Assembly: GCA_016781725.1 (NCBI GenBank)
Contig: JADDPU010000157.1
Location: forward strand, 1 to 16,079
Direction: 5' to 3'
Source: Rubrobacter sp.
GTDB taxonomy: Bacteria > Actinomycetota > Rubrobacteria > Rubrobacterales > Rubrobacteraceae
Length of the DNA: 16,079 nt
In this document: piece after piece, positions 14,636 to 16,079 of the stretch
Position numbering within the stretch: position 1 is the first letter of the stretch
Layout of the letters: each line of letters begins with the position of its first letter
Made by a program: the position numbers and the translations under genes
The notes under the pieces: generated by a model
Told to the model about the DNA's origin: nothing
What the model saw: the letters and a program-made list of their open reading frames with translations, nothing else
Databases searched by the model: none

Positions 14636-15805
14636 TCAGGACAACTCTCCGCTTGCGGTTCTGGCGATGCGGCTCATATAGAAGTCGTAGGCGGCGCGAA
14701 GGTCGGTCATATTGTCAGCCCCGAACTTCTCGAGGAAGGCTTCGGCTAGCACTATCGCGGCCATGGACTCCCCGATCACGGCGGCCGCCGGCACCGCTGC
14801 GGAGTCGGCCCGCTCCTTGAAGGCCCGCGTGGGTTCGCCGGTAGAGAGGTCCACGGTACGCAGGGCCTTGGCTATGGTCGAGATCGGCTTCATGGCCGCG
14901 GAGACAACCACGGGCTCGCCGTTGGTCATCCCGCCCTCGAGCCCCCCGAGGCGGTTGCTCGCGCGCGAGAGGCGGCCGTCTTCGGCGACGATCTCGTCCT
15001 GCACCTCGCTGGAGCGGCGGGCGGCCAGCCCGAAGCCCATACCGAACTCCACGCCCTTGATCGCGTTGATCGACATCATGGCCGCCGCGAGCCTGGCGTC
15101 GAGCTTGTCGCGCCAGTCGACGTAGGAGCCCAGTCCCGGCGGGCAACCGCGGGCGACGACCACGAACTCCCCGCCGAGGGCGTCGCGGGCGTAGCGGGCT
15201 GCGTCTATCTCGGCCTTCATCTGCTCGGAGACATCGGGGTCGGGGCAACGCACCTCGGAGTCGTCGGCCTTGGCAGCGTCAAGCGCCGCCCGTTCTTTCG
15301 GGTAAGCGACCGCGCCGATCCGATAGACGGCGCTCGTGATCTCGACGCCGAATTCGGCGAGGAGCTTTTTCGCCACGCCGCCTGCAGCGACCCTGGCCGT
15401 CGTCTCGCGGGCACTGGAGCGTTCGAGGACGTTGCGCAGATCGTCGAAGGCGTACTTCTGCATGCCGGCCAGGTCCGCGTGCCCGGGGCGCGGGAGGGTG
15501 ATCGGGCCCGGAGGGTCCTCGACCGGCTCGGGGGACATCCTGTGCTCCCAGTTGGCGTAGTCGTCGTTGCGGACGAGCATGGCGATAGGCGAGCCCAAGG
15601 TGTAACCGTGTCGCACGCCGCCCAGGAACTCCACCTCGTCCTTCTCTATCTTCTGCCGTCCGCCGCGGCCGTAGCCCCTCTGCCGGCGGGCGAGATCCCG
15701 ATTGATGTCCTCGGCGAGGAGCCCGAGGCCCGCCGGGACCCCGTGCACCAGCGCCACCTCGCCGGGACCGTGGGATTCCCCCGCCGTCGAAAAACCGAAT
15801 CTCAA
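14636..15805 (-). CDS. aroC: Chorismate synthase
   Basis: It makes chorismate from EPSP with reduced FMN, the last shikimate-pathway step. The 389-residue protein shows GESHGPGE with the first catalytic His, RRQRGYGRGGRQKIEKDEVEFLGGV, LPRPGHADLAG with the second His, NVLERSSARETTARVAAGGV, GLGSYVDWRDKLDARLA, AIKGVEFGMGF, NRLGGLEGGMTNGEPVVV and ERADSAAVPAAAVIGE with the conserved Asp (usual RSD is RAD). Length is normal for the bacterial enzyme. The start is TTG at 15805 with GGAGG (15811-15815) five bases upstream; the family begins (M)LRFLTAGESHG, so no upstream start is needed. It is the first gene of the aroCKBQ block and probably of the transcript. Confidence 0.97.
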   Translation of the reverse strand: MRFGFSTAGESHGPGEVALVHGVPAGLGLLAEDINRDLARRQRGYGRGGRQKIEKDEVEFLGGVRHGYTLGSPIAMLVRNDDYANWEHRMSPEPVEDPPGPITLPRPGHADLAGMQKYAFDDLRNVLERSSARETTARVAAGGVAKKLLAEFGVEITSAVYRIGAVAYPKERAALDAAKADDSEVRCPDPDVSEQMKAEIDAARYARDALGGEFVVVARGCPPGLGSYVDWRDKLDARLAAAMMSINAIKGVEFGMGFGLAARRSSEVQDEIVAEDGRLSRASNRLGGLEGGMTNGEPVVVSAAMKPISTIAKALRTVDLSTGEPTRAFKERADSAAVPAAAVIGESMAAIVLAEAFLEKFGADNMTDLRAAYDFYMSRIARTASGELS

Positions 15806-15846
15806 GAGCGCCTCCGAGCCTGAGCTACCTACAACTGCCTGTCGCT

Positions 15847-15852
15847 AATATA
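15847..15852 (-). promoter_or_regulatory. aroC: -10 candidate for the aroCKBQ transcript
   Basis: TATATT on the minus strand stands in an AT-rich patch (15846-15855) of a GC-rich region and would start transcription about 35 nt before the aroC TTG. No good -35 is seen at 16-18 nt upstream, so either an activator or an unusual sigma factor would be needed, or the site is chance. Confidence 0.4.
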
Positions 15853-15886
15853 AACCAACGACGCCTTCCCGTTGTACCCGGACGAA

Positions 15887-15914
15887 CCCGGGAGCCGTTC
15901 ACCTGGATCCCGGG
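15887..15914. other. Hairpin upstream of aroC, 7-bp stem
   Basis: CCCGGGA (15887-15893) and TCCCGGG (15908-15914) form a perfect 7-bp stem with a 14-nt loop. No T-run follows on either strand. It lies between the edge reading frame's stop and the aroC -10 candidate and may be part of a factor-dependent terminator or protein-binding site. Confidence 0.4.
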
Positions 15915-16078
15915 CCGGCGCCCCTGACGCCTCGCAGACCTCGTCCGGAACCGGTCTGCGGTTGGGTCCATCGCTGCCAAGCTGTTAAAGGGCTAATACC
16001 CATCCGTCCAGAAACCGCTTCAACAGTTGATGAGATTGCGTCGTTGCGCGTTTCGTACCTGCATTCACCTCGCTGCAC
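15899..16078 (-). pseudogene. Possible transposase-like remnant, cut by window edge
   Basis: A frame open from the right edge for 59 codons to TGA at 15899-15901 encodes, near its middle, AVSGRMGISPLTAWQRWTQ, which resembles the helix-turn-helix of IS3-type OrfA proteins (pattern: SVA..LGI.P.TLR.WVRQ), preceded by a plausible NDAISSTVE helix. After this the frame turns to Gly/Arg/Pro-rich sequence without family character and stops where leucine-zipper and further domains would be expected, so if real it is truncated or frameshifted. Resemblance is by eye only, and in GC-rich DNA an open frame of this length is not rare. Confidence 0.3.
15933..15960. other. Hairpin upstream of aroC, 8-bp stem
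   Basis: CGCAGACC (15933-15940) and GGTCTGCG (15953-15960) form a perfect 8-bp stem with a 12-nt loop containing the palindrome TCCGGA. There is no T-run on either strand. It lies within the edge reading frame, 18 nt from the other hairpin's outer arm; the pair could be a terminator of an upstream gene or the end structure of a lost mobile element. Confidence 0.4.
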
Positions 16079-16079
16079 A

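Overview
The window is a GC-rich (by eye roughly two thirds G+C), densely packed stretch of bacterial chromosome with 18 protein genes, all read from the minus strand. Gene content and high GC, together with EF-P, TlyA, AroQ type II and an scpA-scpB-rluB-aroA-cmk tail, suggest a deep-branching Actinomycetota, most likely a Rubrobacter-type organism. That placement is inference from gene order and protein flavour, not from a search.

In the direction of transcription (right to left) the layout is as follows. (1) 16078-15806 is a leader region with two hairpins, a possible remnant of a transposase-like reading frame running off the edge, and an AT-rich -10 candidate. (2) aroC-aroK-aroB-aroQ is a tight shikimate-pathway block with overlapping or nearly touching genes. 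(3) A 155-nt gap holds hairpins and a promoter candidate whose -10 lies inside a perfect palindrome. (4) efp-nusB-ispA-tlyA-nadK-recN follow: translation elongation, antitermination, farnesyl diphosphate synthesis, rRNA methylation, NADP synthesis and DNA repair. (5) A 284-nt gap has a palindrome, repeats and possible terminator and promoter elements. (6) pyrG is followed 13 nt later by an unrecognised 182-residue protein. (7) A 151-nt gap precedes an alanine-dehydrogenase-family gene. (8) scpA-scpB-rluB-aroA are chained by 1- or 4-nt overlaps, and cmk is cut by the left edge.

Five shikimate-pathway steps are encoded here (aroB, aroQ, aroK, aroA, aroC); aroA sits apart in the chromosome-segregation block. 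The other genes are core housekeeping functions. No CRISPR array, tRNA, rRNA, intact insertion sequence or evident defence or novel multi-gene system is visible. The most unusual items are an alanine dehydrogenase homologue lacking two catalytic residues (Lys75 and His96 equivalents) and translationally coupled to condensin genes, the orphan protein after pyrG, uncommon active-site substitutions in AroA, PyrG, EF-P and Cmk, and the palindrome over the efp promoter candidate. Twelve of 18 chosen starts are GTG or TTG; several starts were reset from the longest frame using overlaps and ribosome binding sites.
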